Assembly: GCA_964017185.1 (NCBI GenBank)
Contig: OZ024875.1
Coordinates: forward strand, 25,429,456 to 25,493,455
Length of the DNA stretch: 64,000 bases
Source: Rugalucina vietnamica
Taxonomy: Eukaryota > Mollusca > Bivalvia > Lucinida > Lucinidae
Reading direction: 5' to 3'
The translations under genes were made by a program, and so were the position numbers. Positions 44,327 through 56,392 of this stretch are shown in pieces. The notes beneath the pieces are model-generated. The model was not told the DNA's origin. It was given only the letters and a program-made list of their open reading frames with translations, and did no database searches. The first letter of the stretch is position 1, and every line of letters begins with the position of its first letter.

Positions 44327-46647
44327 CAAGTAGCCCAGGGGCAACGATCGCTCACCTGAGAGCCAACAAGTACAGTCATTGGACAAAGTAGTTGGGGTTT
44401 TTACCATAATGGGTATGATGACCATCTTGGTCATGTGACCTTGAAACCCTACTTACATCAGCAGAAGAGCTCTTGCCTGTATTGTGTATCCTCTTTTCTG
44501 CCATTTTGGTTCACTTGAAAAAATCATCTAACAAGGTCAGGGTCCTATAATGACCCCCGGGGTTGGGCCATATTTGACCCCAGGGGCAAGATTCGCAGGA
44601 TTTATGTAGAGCTCCACAATGTTGTATATCAAATATACAAGCTTTGTGTCATGCTGTTGCAGAGAGGATTTTTTCATATATTTCCATTATAAGTCTATGG
44701 TAGACAATGACATGCCTGGGGTGTGGCCTGTATGGACCCCAGGGGCACCGTTGGCAGAATTTATAAAGAGGAACACTATACATTGCTACAAACAAAATAT
44801 GAAAGCTCTTGGCCTTGTGGTTTCGGAGAAGATTTTTTTATGTTTTTCCCATGACGCCCCTGGGGCGCGGCCCGTGTGGACCACAGGGGCACGGTTGGCA
44901 GGATTTATAAAGAGGATCACTGTATATTGCTACAAACAAAATATGAAAGCTCTGGGCCTTGTGGTTTCAGAGAAGAAGATTTTTTTATGTTTTACCCATG
45001 ACCCCCCCGGGGTGTGGCCGGTATGGACCCCAGGGGCACGGTTGGCAGGATTTATAAAGAGGACCACTATACATTGCTACTGACAAAATATGAAAGCACT
45101 GGGCCTTGTGGTTTTGGAGAAGAAGATTTTTTATGTTTTTCCCATTGTAAGTCTATGGGAGCTAATGACCCCCGGGGCGGGGCCATTTTTGACCCCAGGG
45201 GCATGATTGGCAGTATTTATATAGAGGACCACTAAACATTGCTACATACAAAATATGAAAGCTTTGGGCCTTGTGGTTTTGGATAAGAAGATTTTTTTAT
45301 GTTTTTCCCATGACACCCCCGGGGCGGGGCCCGTATGGACCCCAGGGGCACGGTAGGCAGGATTTATAAAGAGGACCATTATACATTGCTACACACAAAA
45401 TATGAAAGCTCTGGGCCTTGTGGTTTCGGAGAAGAAGATTTTTTTATGTTTTTCCCATTCTAAGTCTATGGGAGCTAATGACCCCCGGGGCGGGGCCATT
45501 TTTGACCCCAGGAGCATGATTGGCAGGATTTATATAGAGGACCACTAAACATTGCTACACACAAAATATGAAAGCTTGTGGTTTCGGAGAAGAAGATTTT
45601 TTTATATTTTCATCATGACGCCCCCAGGGCGGGGCCCGTGCGGACCACAGGGGCACGGCTGGCAGGATTTATAAAAAGGAACACTATATATTACTACAAA
45701 CAAAATATGAAAGCTCTGGGCCTTGTGGTTTTGGAGAAGAAGATTTTTTTATGTTTTACCCATGACACCCCCCCCCCCACCCCACCCCACGGGCGGGGCC
45801 CTTATGGACCCCAGGGGCACGGTTGGCAGGATTTATAAAAAGGAACACTATATATTACTACAAACAAAATATGAAAGCTCTGGGCCTTGTGGTTTCGGAG
45901 AAGAAGATTTTTTTATGTTTTACCCATGACAACCCCCCCCCCCCCACGGGCGGGGCCCTTATGGACCCCAGGGGCACGGTTGGCAGGATTTATAAAGAGG
46001 ACCACTATACATTGCTACTGACAAAATATGAAAGCTCTGGGCCTTGTGGTTTCGGAGAAGAAGATTTTTTTTATGTTTTTCCCATTGTAAGTCTATGGGA
46101 GCTAATGACCCCCCGGGGCAAGGCCATTTTTGACCCCAGGGGCATGATTGGCAGGATTTATATAGACGACCACTAAACATTGGTACAAACAAAATATGAA
46201 AGCTCTGGGCATTGTGGTTTCAGAGAAGAAGATTTTTTTATATTTTCATCATGACGCCCCCGGCGCGGGGCCCGTATGGACCCCAGGGGCACGTATGGCA
46301 GGATTTATGAAGAGGACCACTAGACATTGCTACACACAAAATATGAAAGCTCTTGGCCTTGTGGTTTCAGAGAAGAAGATTTTTATATGTTTTTCCCATT
46401 GTAAGTCTATGGGAGCTATCCGTTGCCATGGAAACCAGAGTTCTGATCCGACCTGGCCCAAAACCTAATACAACCTTTCCCCCTCCTCAATGATGCTTTA
46501 GATAAAATTTGGTCACGATTGGCCTTGTTGTCTTAGAGATAATGAAGTTTGAAAATGTGGACGGACGCACGGACGGACGGACGGACGGACGCCGGCTCGA
46601 CTACTATACTATAAGCTCACCTTGTGAGCCTTCGGCTCAGGTGAGCT
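44327..46647 (-). mobile_element. GCTCACC repeat with GACCCCAGGGGCA tandem units
   Basis: Begins ACAAGTAGCCCAGGGGCAAC and ends with the family hairpin. The interior is about nine tandem units of 150-200 bp: GACCCCAGGGGCACGG, GGCAGGATTTATAAAGAGG, CAAAATATGAAAGCTCTGGG and GAGAAGAAGATTTTTTTATG. Two C-runs (about 45,770 and 45,932) may be length-uncertain. Open frames in both strands translate the same unit repeatedly and are not genes. Confidence 0.88.
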
Positions 46648-47424
46648 AATTATATACTGAAAGTGCAGATAAGAAGCTTTATTATATATAACTGTAACTT
46701 CTTTTTTGATATTGTGCATAGTCTGTAAACCAACTTTTACATTGACCAGATACAAACACCTTTGATAATAAGGGCATATTAAGATAATCAGTTTAATAAT
46801 TAAGCCAAATGATAAGTTTACAAGTGATATCAGGCATAAACATATAACTCTGCAGAGAAAATTATTGTACAATGTATACTGATGAAATTAAGAAATGCAA
46901 CAACCACTCTCAATATTTATAAGCCTACAATGTAATCTAAATTTGAGGTGTATAGCATCTTATTTCAGGAAATCAGTTTGTAGCCACCATTTTAAACAAA
47001 ATATTTGAGGCATGAGCTGCTACTTGAAAACATGGTCATTTAACAGTTTAAAGAAACTCTTTACCATAACCAAATTTATTGTTTACTGAATTCTAGCAAT
47101 TTATTGCATATCAAAGGCGACCATCAGTTGGTACATGTAACCTTACTTTGTGATTTTGAATTGGCTTCAATATTGAACATTGCTTTGCTCTGTTAAAACA
47201 CATTTTGACACAATTCCATGGGATGGTTAGTACGATATCATTGTTGCATAACACACGTAATGTCACTGGCCCATTGGTCTGATATATGGCATATAAATGG
47301 CAGATTTCCGAACACTATAAAAGACGTACCTGCTTATTTTTCGTCATTCTGCACTTTTACATCTCACAAAAGTGGAACAAGTGAAGGTAAGCTAGCTATC
47401 TAAGCAGTCAAAGCACCTTACAAA
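46648..47424. other. gene-free region
   Basis: AT-rich; no coding exon or repeat recognised. Confidence 0.45.
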
Positions 47425-47640
47425 TTATATAGGCGGCATTGTAGCCGATTGGTTATGGATGCTGATTTCATAATAGCTCTTAACCATTCAATCATCTCAC
47501 CAATGTGTCCAGTGTGGCTGCGAGCCCCGCACAGGGCACATGTGAAGCCAGCCAAGTTCTGCTTGCTGGTGTGCCAGGTGCTTAGTCTGTGGGTAATCTA
47601 GTTTTCACCTCAGCTACTCATTGCCCGTCTCATGTGACAA
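47425..47640 (+). repeat. possible SINE-like segment
   Basis: GGCGGCATTGTAGCCGATTG and GGCTGCGAGCCCCGCACAGG resemble a tRNA-like head with a weak B box. No tail assigned. Confidence 0.3.
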
Positions 47641-47782
47641 GAATCTTGTTTAGGGATTGTAAAACTGAATAAAAATTAATAGTTGCATATCTTTTTTCCA
47701 TAATTATAGAAACAATTTTTTCAAAGTACTTGAAAACTTGTTTTATTGTTTCTGTAAAAGTGCTCGGGTTAATAAAAAAATT

Positions 47783-47870
47783 GGTATGGTATGATGGTAT
47801 GGTATGTGGTATGGTATGGATTTTCATACTATACCCCCATACCATACCATCGTACCATACCATGTTTTAC
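47783..47870. repeat. GGTAT/ATACC inverted microsatellite
   Basis: A (GGTAT)n-type tract (GGTATGGTATGATGGTATGG) is followed after about 15 bp by its complementary (CCATA)n tract, giving a potential hairpin of about 35-bp arms. Confidence 0.8.
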
Positions 47871-48021
47871 CATATGCCGAGAAAACTGAACAAAAATGAA
47901 ACTGACTGTTAATTGCTCTTTTCACAGTCTAAAAAGCTGAAAGCTACAAGATATTTTCTGAGATTTATTACAGGCTCATTCAGCTTCATTGGAGCTATTT
48001 TTTTTGGCGATGGATACAGGA

Positions 48022-48177
48022 GTGTTTAGTGAAAGAAAAGTATTTCTGAACACTTTGAAACTTTACTTACTTGAAAGACACGTCTTGAGGCAAAAAATCG
48101 TGCAATTTTGAACATGGCTTAGAAACCAAAAATGAGTTTGAAAAGTGGCCTCTTATAACTTTTTTTCAGTGTATATA
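48022..48177 (+). mobile_element. right-end fragment of the CACTGAAA element
   Basis: Matches 18,735-18,881 closely, from GTTTAGTGAAAGAAA to CTTTTTTTCAGTGTA. The left end is absent. Confidence 0.8.
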
Positions 48178-48264
48178 ACATGATTTTTCGGCTTTTTCCA
48201 CTTTCTGCTAGTAATGTCAGAATGTTCGAAGGTACATTTTGTCACATTGAGGTTCAATTTGTTT

Positions 48265-48345
48265 TTTCCCACCTCAGTTATTGGAGTGGGAGTTTCTTTC
48301 TGATTGCACAATTTCCTGATCACTGCCTGCTTTTTTCCTTCATTT
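48265..48345. repeat. dispersed CCCACCTCAGTT repeat fragment
   Basis: CCCACCTCAGTTATTGGAGT, GGGAGTTTCTTTCTGATTGC and TTTCCTGATCACTGCCTGC match 24,835-24,895. A weaker copy lies near 48,978-49,035. Confidence 0.6.
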
Positions 48346-48411
48346 TAGTTTGTTGGTCTACAAATTTGAAAAGTGTTTCGTCGAAGTTAAAGCAATTTTA
48401 ACATGCCATAT

Positions 48412-48575
48412 TTTTTTTTAATTCAGTTTTACGTCCCTTTCAGATTATTTCAGCTCATATGAGATGGGCCAAACTGTAGGTGGGACGAAAACGGGAAAAC
48501 CCCGAGAAAAACCACCTGACACACCCTTCACAGCGGTGAGATGAGTGCTCTTAACCGTTCGGCCACGGAGGCCGC
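48412..48575 (-). repeat. tRNA-derived SINE (reverse)
   Basis: Read on the minus strand: GGCCTCCGTGGCCGAACGGT then TAAGAGCACTCATCTCACC (tRNA-Leu-like head with an A box TGGCCGAACGG), a conserved-looking middle (TTTTTCTCGGGGTTTTCCCG) and tail GGGACGTAAAACTGAATT with an A-run. Confidence 0.75.
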
Positions 48576-48591
48576 CGTTAAACATGCCATT

Positions 48592-48636
48592 AATAATAAT
48601 AATAATAATAATAATAACAATAATAATAATAACAAG
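48592..48636. repeat. (AAT)n microsatellite
   Basis: About 14 AAT/AAC units. Confidence 0.9.
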
Positions 48637-49227
48637 AGGGTAATAACATCATCATGCATTTTTACAAACTTACAGTATTACATCAAGTTTTATCTGATTA
48701 ACCAATTCATGCTGCGATACAAGATTTTGTTACACGGGGTACAACATTATACAGTTAGTGGTCATTTTTATGAAGCCATTTCTGAAGTTTTGATATGGTG
48801 ACCATATTTCATTTTTATGAACAGGCTTATCAAAAACTTCCTAGAAAATAGTGTCAGAAAGTTGAGTGAAGCCTATGGGACTGACAAGAATGTAATGAAG
48901 ATCATCCATACTTAAAGTAAATAGCAGTGCATATGTACCACATACAGCCTTATTATATTAAGATGTTGATTGTTTTTCCCATCTAGATAGAACAGTACCT
49001 TTCTCTGATTGTGCCGGTTCCTGGTCATTACTTCATTTGTATATTCTCTGTAGACTAGTATATGCAGTGTACAAGTTTTATTGAAAATGCAAAATTGATT
49101 ACTATAACTTATTAGGTTACATCCCCTGTATAATTGGCTTGCAAAATTGGGATTGATTTATAATTTTGTTAACACATTAGTTTCTGTATGAGAAAACCTT
49201 TCTTCATTAGTCAGACCCTGATAACCA
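48637..49227. other. gene-free region
   Basis: Nothing recognised beyond the weak CCCACCTCAGTT fragment. Confidence 0.4.
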
Positions 49228-49235
49228 CACTGGAT

Positions 49236-51062
49236 CAGGCTTGGGGTCAATTATTTTGAAAAGTAATTAATTGAATTACAATTACATTGGCATTTGATCA
49301 ATTAAATTACAATTACAATTACAAGGCATTTTAGAAAAGTAATTCATTACATACAATTACTTAGCCCAATGTAATTCATTACATACAATTACTTCACATA
49401 GACTGTTTAGACGGATGAAACATCGTGATAAAGAGACCACTTGGAGTGTAAATGACAGATTTATCTGGCAGGAACCTTTTGTACTACTAGTCTTCTTTTT
49501 CTTTTTGCCCCCTATTGAACAGGAATGTTTGAAAATTCTGATGTATACAGAATTAACCATTAAATGATATGGTTATAAGCAGTTTTGACATATGTCAAAA
49601 GATTACTTGTGAATGTAACTACACCTCATATCACTGGTTTATAACTAGGAAGTGGTATATCTCTTCTGACATGACTAAAAATAGTTAACTCTCATGCTAA
49701 AGCACAATATAAATATTTTTTAAAAAATGTACCATGATCATTTTGCTGACTTTGCTGGCTTATTGCTGAAAGAGAAGGTGAATGATCACTCCTGATTTGT
49801 AATGAATGGCAAATGAATCATAAAAAGTGTAAAACATCTAGCGGGTCAAATTTCTGCATGCAGTGTCCTTAAAACTCAGCAAAATGTCAAGAGGCATAAA
49901 ATTGAAAGTCCTGAACAGCTAAAATACTGCACAGGTATTTTACAATCATAGAACATGACAAAGAATTTGTTTGTTTGAATTGATGCTTTATGCCCCAGTC
50001 AACAGCAATGGTCATGTCTGGGTGTTGCCTCCATTTTATGGGACTTTTACCCAACATTAGGATGTCATGACACTCAAAATGTGCTTCATAAATATAACTA
50101 CCCAACTAAGCCAATAAGGCTTATATGTATGGATGGTTTGACCAAACCAATTTTCCTGGGCAGACTCAGACATGAGCGGTAAACCAGTAATCAGATGGTT
50201 GGTCAGTAGATTAGAAGCTTTGTCTAGAGGCACAAGCAGCCCATCTAATTCTCCTAGGCCCAAATGGGTGGGGGCACAAAAATGACAAAGAATGTTTGAC
50301 CAATAATTTCTATCATTTTCCCATTTGGAAAACATGATATTCCAAGTTCACTCACTCCTTAATAAATTAACAATACAAGGGGACCTTGAAAAGAAGCAGT
50401 TTAATTTTGTGACCAAATGACTTTAAAATCTTTAAATAGCCTAAAACTACTATAAACAATATATTTTATTCAATTATGACTCTGTCAGTGAGGTGTGAAA
50501 AACCAACAAGGAATCCTGTGACAATACACCAATCAAGGCACAAAAGAAAAGATAATGATTGTTTGAGTTTTAACACTTTTGCTCAGTTATTGTTTGATGT
50601 CATTTTAAGAGGATAAATAGCTCTTAGGGAATCAGTTAGGAAAGGCTTAAAAGTGCCCAAGAACTTAATTTTGTCAGTAGATGAAGAAACAGTTTTTATA
50701 GATGCATAGACAAATTTTAACAACTGATGTAAATGATGGCTTAGAGAAAATATTTTTATTTGAGTACTGTATAATTTACCATAAACTTCAATGATACATA
50801 CAAGGAAAAGCTTCAACAGGGTAATCTGCAGTGCACTCTTACAATATTTATCTCTAAATATATGTAAGAGATATTTTCTTTAAAGTAATTCAAAGTAATT
50901 CAAAAGTAATTGTTAATTACACCCCTTTTTGACACTGTAATTCATTACATTTCAATTATTGTTATTAAAGTAAAAACTGAATTACAATTATTTTCAATTA
51001 TTTTGAAAAATGTAATTAAATTGCAATTAATTACAATTACAATTTTAATTACCCCAACCCTG
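49236..51062. mobile_element. non-autonomous hAT-like transposon
   Basis: Ends CAGGCTTGGGGTCAATT and AATTACCCCAACCCTG (inverted), followed inward by AATTACAATTAC-rich subterminal sequence on both sides. It is flanked by a perfect 8-bp duplication CACTGGAT at 49,228-49,235 and 51,063-51,070. The 8-bp duplication and CAGG-type end fit hAT. No transposase domain was recognised in its frames. A GTCCCGACATGACC repeat sits inside at 49,968-50,280. Confidence 0.88.
49968..50280 (-). repeat. GTCCCGACATGACC dispersed repeat, copy 5
   Basis: Inverse copy inside the hAT-like element: CAATGGTCATGTCTGGGTG, CCATTTTATGGGACTTTTAC, CATGAGCGGTAAACCAGTAA, CCTAGGCCCAAATGGGTGGG. Confidence 0.75.
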
Positions 51063-51070
51063 CACTGGAT

Positions 51071-51599
51071 GCTGCACAGCTTGAAAGCTACCATTGCTAC
51101 CATTTGTGCTTGGTTTGTTGGTTGAAAAATATAAAGACTATTTAAAAATATAGGAGTATTATTCTATCATGGCAGGAATAGTAAGAACTCAGCTCCAGCA
51201 CATCTGATCTGCACCTGTAATTTTTCACCTACATAATACAAAATGCATGTGCATCGGCTCAGCTTTGATAAGGCAGCTTGCCTTTTTAGCAAACTGGTAA
51301 TACAGACTATATTTCTATACAAGAAAAGATATGACACAAAGTGTCATATCAATTGACTCAATTATGAAAATATGCTGCATTTACTTTTCTATACGGCTGA
51401 AAATAATTAGTCAGGTATCTCCCTTATCTGTTTTATTTGCCACGCATCCGACTTTCATTCTGGATCAAAAATAAAAAAGTGGCATCATTTGTTGTTCTGA
51501 AATTTAAATGTTATTTCATCAGCTTGTCGTAAAGTAGGACATGGTCATTACAGGGTTTCGATTTATATACATAATATTGTAGTATCGAGTCATTATTGC
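51071..51599. other. gene-free region
   Basis: Nothing recognised. Confidence 0.4.
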
Positions 51600-51848
51600 T
51601 TAAGGCCAAGTTTTTTTTTTGAAATCAGTCTACTGGTTTCAGAGTTTTTTTGAAGGGTTTTTATCATTTATGGACATGGTGGCTATATGTTCATATGATC
51701 TGTATTTTTATATACACATTGCTCCCCCCTTCTTAGAGATATGGCTTTACAAGCAGTTTCAGAGATCTTTGTAAGTGTTAACGTAGGATGCATGCCGGTT
51801 CGAGTACCATGCTATAAGCTAACCATGAGCCTTCGGCTCAGGTAAGCT
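51600..51848 (-). mobile_element. truncated GCTCACC repeat
   Basis: Only the terminal ~250 bp of the family is present, ending AACCATGAGCCTTCGGCTCA then GGTAAGC. Confidence 0.75.
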
Positions 51849-52670
51849 AACAAGTAAAGCTTATACGCATGTATGGGTGGTTGAAGAAAATCATCTTGAT
51901 ATGTTAGCGTTTAATCAGTTTTGTCATTTATTGAGTCATAAAGATGTAGGAAATGATGATTCTCTTTAATACAGCCAATGTTTACATTAGGTGGGAAAGA
52001 CGATGTATGTAGCCAGTTAGTTGGCATACTAAATTTTCACCATGTCAGCTGGTGACTTAGTTGAACAAAGAATCGGATAGTTGGTATAAAAACATAACAG
52101 AAGACAATGCTTATTGAATAATTTACTGTCTGTTTTTTAGTCATGAAATGCTAGTCATGGACTTTACAGCTGATGTTGATTCTATTGGGTGCCATGTAGA
52201 ATATGGGTTGTTTTGAATATAAAAATGGTTCAAGGTAGTAATGTTACATTTTTTTCCAAAATTTTCATTAGGTTTGAAATGGAATTAAAATATGAATACT
52301 GGCAGTGAACAGGAATTTTTTATTTTAGGTCTAAATGAGTGTGGAGATTAAATCATCAGCTGTAATGTGACTATGCAGTGGTTACATGAACTGTTTCCAG
52401 ATTATGTATGACATGGAAATTATATAGGAAGTAATGATTAAATTGAAACTGTGACATGGCATAACTACCAAGATAACAAGATGTAGAACACAGGATATAA
52501 ATGCCCATGACTAACTCAGCTAATTTTGAAGTACATGTAACAATAGACAAAGTAAATATGGAATATGTAAAAAAAAGCTGGACATACAAACGTTACATAT
52601 TATGCATAATGACTTTGGCTATGATATACATACTACATTGCTCTAAATCAGACATATGTATATAAATGCA
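51849..52670. other. gene-free region
   Basis: Nothing recognised. Confidence 0.4.
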
Positions 52671-53272
52671 AACCAGAAGACTTATGGTTATGTAAACGCT
52701 CACCAGAGACCGGAGATATATATTAATAAACTAATTTGACTAGAATGGGAATATACATGTATATAAAACTAGGGCAGAGGCAGACAGCCGTCTGGGCCGA
52801 AATATTTTCATAAACATAAACCTTTTGTTCATTTGCTCATTTGCTTTATAGTAAGTTTTTTGCTATTAATTGACATTACCTATTTTTTTTCATTCAAATG
52901 CATGGGTGATCTAAGTTGACTTTGCCTTTAAATAGGTCAAGGTCATCCCAGGGTCATGATTTATACAAACTTTGTAGAGCTCCATTGTTTGATGCTTCAT
53001 GCCAAGTTTCAAAATCATATGCTTTCTGGTTCTGAAGAAGAAGATTTTTAAAGGATTTTTGCTATTTATAGCCATGGCGTTGATCTTGGTAATGTGACTT
53101 GGACTATTATACAATATTTTGTACCCCATTCCTAAGGATGTTCCACATGAAGTTTGGTTTTGATTGGCCAAGCGGTTTCAGATGAGAAAATCTTTGAAAT
53201 TGTGGACGGACGGACGCCGGAGCATGGTTATCCTATAAGTTCACCTTGTGAGCCTTGGGTTCAGGTGAGCTA
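52671..53272 (-). mobile_element. short GCTCACC repeat
   Basis: About 600 bp. Starts AACCAGAAGACTTATGG and ends TTCACCTTGTGAGCC then TTGGGTTCAGGTGAGC. Single internal unit. Confidence 0.8.
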
Positions 53273-53711
53273 AAAAGTGTGTATGGGTGGCAGTTAATGA
53301 AATCTTTACTTAACTTTTTTTTAGAGGTAAAAATTCCAAAGATAGTCTGTAAAAGACCCATTTCAAGAATTAAATTTCTAATGGTTAGCATTATGTATAT
53401 GTGTACTGAATATGATTTTGTGTACATATTTTTGACATGGTGTATGTTGCAATGACTTTGAACACAAGAAAACAACAAACAAGCAACCCGTCATAACAGA
53501 ACTTACACGTTTTGACTGGTTAGATTTCGACTTCTTTTGACTCTGGAAAAATAAATGCGGATACATCGCTCCTTTTAAATTGTTTGTGCTGAGTATCAAA
53601 CATATACCAACTTTAAGTTGAGCATCAGGTTGATTTTTAGTATGAATTTTAGTAGAACAACGTTATTCATAATGTCAAAAGACATAAAAAATAATTTCTC
53701 TTGCATGCTTC
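53273..53711. other. gene-free region
   Basis: Nothing recognised. Confidence 0.4.
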
Positions 53712-53785
53712 TTTGACTGTACAGGCTGGTGTGTGTCGGACCTGGTTGGAAACCTGAAGTGTTGGTTTTCTCACGTGAAGGCTCA
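53712..53785 (-). mobile_element. AACCAACAAT-family MITE, fragment
   Basis: GACTGTACAGGCTGGTGTGT, GTCGGACCTGGTTGGAA and GTGTTGGTTTTCTCACG match one end of the family. Confidence 0.65.
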
Positions 53786-53964
53786 ATTCATACTCAAACA
53801 ACGAAGATACTAATGCTTTTGTTGGGATGGTGACGTCGATGCTGGCTAAACCGCAAAGTCAAAAGATCCCTGGAATCGGTGCTAGATGCTATCTTGCAGG
53901 ATTCAATGTCTTTGACGAAAAGACACCTTAGAGCACAAAATGTGCACAGCGCATGCAGCTAACT

Positions 53965-54783
53965 TTACGACAGAAAAGAATAGAATACAATACAATGGGG
54001 CAGAACAGGGTAGATGAGAATTAGAATAGAATAGAATAGAGTAATTTCAATATCACTAGCTGATCCGACATACAAGTCTGACACAAATGTTATTGGTCCA
54101 TGTGGAGCAATGGCAACCAAGCCCTTGGCTGTATGATGGTTCTTATATGAGCTGAAAAGCACAGATTGTAGCACTAGATTGGATGATGGCTGTTGGAGGA
54201 ATACCTCAGTACAGTCCACAATGCACCGCGTCTGGTCAAACCCTAGGTCCTTGAATGACTGTGGCATCCTTGATTGAATAAGTGACTTAGGTGGCCACAA
54301 GGGTAACTGAGAAAGTACATCTTCCATATGTTTAATCCACTTGCAGAAGATGTCACTCACTGTTGATTGGGAAACACCAAAGCGATGCGCAAGGTCTAGT
54401 TCTCTGTAACCCTGTCTTAACCTACACAGCACAAGGAATACTTGATTTTGAACACTCAACACTGGTTCTCTACCTCTCATTGTGGTGTATGAATCATGGA
54501 TAGGTCTAGTCTGGTAATATATTGAAGAAACACGGTGTCGTTCTGGTTGGAGGAAATCACAAAATGCCAAGAATGTCATATAATCTGGCAGGCCCGTATA
54601 AAAACAGAAGTCGATTGGATTTCCTTTGAATCGATCAATTCCAAACAGTTGTTGCTTGCGACTTTCTTCCAATTCTAACTCGAGCTGTCTACTTTTGGCA
54701 CGCTCTTCATCTAACAGCATTTTCAACTCTTTGATGGTTTCATCCTTTATCACGGGTGTCTTGGTGGTGGTCACTTCAGAAAC
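53965..54783 (-). CDS. DDE_Tnp_4-type transposase domain, truncated (exon 3)
   Basis: Exon after acceptor TTTTTCAG/GTTTCTGAA. A coiled-coil-like start (EERAKSRQLELELEESRKQQ) is followed by GLPDYMTFLAFCDFL, a helix-turn-helix (YRELDLAHRFGVSQSTVSDIF) and the first part of an RNase H-like DDE_Tnp_4 domain with Asp in CIVDCTEVF and Asp in FVSDLYVGSASD. After EIT the frame passes into a GAATA microsatellite and stops, so the third acidic residue is missing. It would cut and paste DNA if whole; as read it lacks catalytic completeness. Confidence 0.8.
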   Translation of the reverse strand, partial: VSEVTTTKTPVIKDETIKELKMLLDEERAKSRQLELELEESRKQQLFGIDRFKGNPIDFCFYTGLPDYMTFLAFCDFLQPERHRVSSIYYQTRPIHDSYTTMRGREPVLSVQNQVFLVLCRLRQGYRELDLAHRFGVSQSTVSDIFCKWIKHMEDVLSQLPLWPPKSLIQSRMPQSFKDLGFDQTRCIVDCTEVFLQQPSSNLVLQSVLFSSYKNHHTAKGLVAIAPHGPITFVSDLYVGSASDIEITLFYSILILIYPVLPHCIVFYSFLS

Positions 54784-55061
54784 CTGAAAAATATTTTACA
54801 TACACATCAGGAGAAAAATTTATACTGTCCTTGCAAAATCATTAGGAAGCAACCTGTTTTGCATTCTGTCTTTTTCAAAAACATAAAAATTAGTAATCCT
54901 TTATATAAATTGATTTTATGTAGTTTTAAAAGGATTTTATATATGCAAATCGATCAAAAGGTAATTTTGTTCTGCATTGTGAACAGACAATGTTGAAATG
55001 CTATTTAAAAAAAAGGTTTCCAAAGGATCGTGTAAGGACAGTAGTTATAAGATTTTGTTCA

Positions 55062-55425
55062 TTAGGCCAAAAAAAAAAAAAATAATAAGAATGTTTCCGG
55101 TAACATGCCAGAAAAAAAAATGGGTCGATAGGTCGGGATTTTTTTTTTTTTTTTTAGGGAAGCCTTATCATGTAAAGTACCTGAACATAGATATACAGTT
55201 TAATCAGAATTAAACTGTTTTCTCGTCCAGTGCACATGCACAGCTTCTAAGTTAAAACTTCAATTCAACATTTGTTATTCTTTTGCCGGTCCGATACTTG
55301 AAAAACATGATCTTTTTCTATTTTCGAGTTTTTATTTTCGGAAAACAGGAAAAAAATATTAGAGTCGGGGAGTTTTTGACAGGGTCGGTCGGGTTACCGG
55401 AAACATTCCTTTTTTTTTTGGCCTT
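55062..55425. mobile_element. TTAGGCCAAAAA MITE in the transposase-gene intron
   Basis: TTAGGCCAAAA ... AAGAATGTTTCCGGTAAC on the left and GTTACCGGAAACATTCCTTT ... GGCCTTA on the right form inverted ends around about 280 bp with GTCGGGATTT and GGGTCGGTCGGG. The A/T runs next to each end may be length-variable. Confidence 0.75.
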
Positions 55426-55978
55426 ACATGACAGTTTGTGTTTTATATTTGCACTGGCCTACATGTTTATAAAGCTTATTATTTTATCCATCTTTGTCTA
55501 GCATCAGATTCACAAAAAACATTTCCCATAGGATTTCTGATCAGGTCCCACACAAACCATGTACAGCTAATGATTTTTTTGGGATTATAAGGTAGATGCT
55601 CAACTGCAAGAAGCAATTTTGATGAACGTCACATGTTATACAATTCACTTAGACTATAATTTCAACATTGTTATATCACTCAAAATGTCGCAAAGCTTTG
55701 AACATGTTGAAGATGGAACAATATGTATTAAAATACATAATTTTATGCATTGTATGTACATGTAGATATTGTATAAATGTATCCTTGTAACATGTACCCC
55801 ATGGCATTGTATTTATTTACCAAAACCTACCGATTGATTTGTCTCTGAGAGTGAAATAATCTTGAAAATGATGTAAAACTGAATTTAATATAGAGTATAG
55901 CCACTGAAAACCAAATAAAGATCATGGTGCGACACAAAACTTACTGACCCATATTGGGTATGAAAGGAGCAAACTTAC

Positions 55979-56140
55979 TCCGTTGGGCTCTTTTCCTATC
56001 TTGTCTTTCATTAAAGATAGCTTCTTGGACCAGGGCGGTGATTTCACTGCAGATTGGACTGTCATGGTTGTAACGATACTCCGCACAGTCGGTGACATAG
56101 CTTCAAGCTCACTGTGTTTACGCTTCACTGCCTCTCGAAC
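55979..56140 (-). CDS. THAP-transposase gene, exon 2
   Basis: 162 bp (54 codons, phase 0 both sides) between acceptor TATTCTAG/GTTCGAGAG and donor AACGGA/GTAAGT. It encodes a basic linker (VREAVKRKHSELEA, then SPPWSKKLSLMKDKIGKEPNG). No domain of its own. Confidence 0.75.
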
Positions 56141-56175
56141 CTAGAATATATGATTATGAATACATTTCATTTTCA

Positions 56176-56392
56176 GAAAACCAACAATTTGGGTTCCAAC
56201 CAGGTCCAACACAAACATGGGCTGTACAGTCACAGAAGATGGTTAGAGGCTGGAAATTTTGAATTTCAGGAAGTAGAGGAATTGTACTATCCGTGTAGTG
56301 AATACAAAGGCTCTGATCAGAATTGCAGTTACTGTGAAGCTGATCTGGGACTTTGTTTTTGCCTATGCAGATTGTTGATTTTCCCTTGCAGT
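56176..56392 (+). mobile_element. AACCAACAAT-family MITE, copy 5 (intronic)
   Basis: GAAAACCAACAATTTGGG at the left, CAGATTGTTGATTTTC at the right, with GTACTATCCGTGTAGTG inside. Sits within the intron between transposase exons 1 and 2. Confidence 0.75.

Noticed and set aside
44619..46468. Several overlapping open frames of up to 154 codons on both strands
   Set aside because: They translate the same GACCCCAGGGGCA tandem unit repeatedly (MKALGLVVSEKKIFLCF and similar) and lie inside a GCTCACC repeat.
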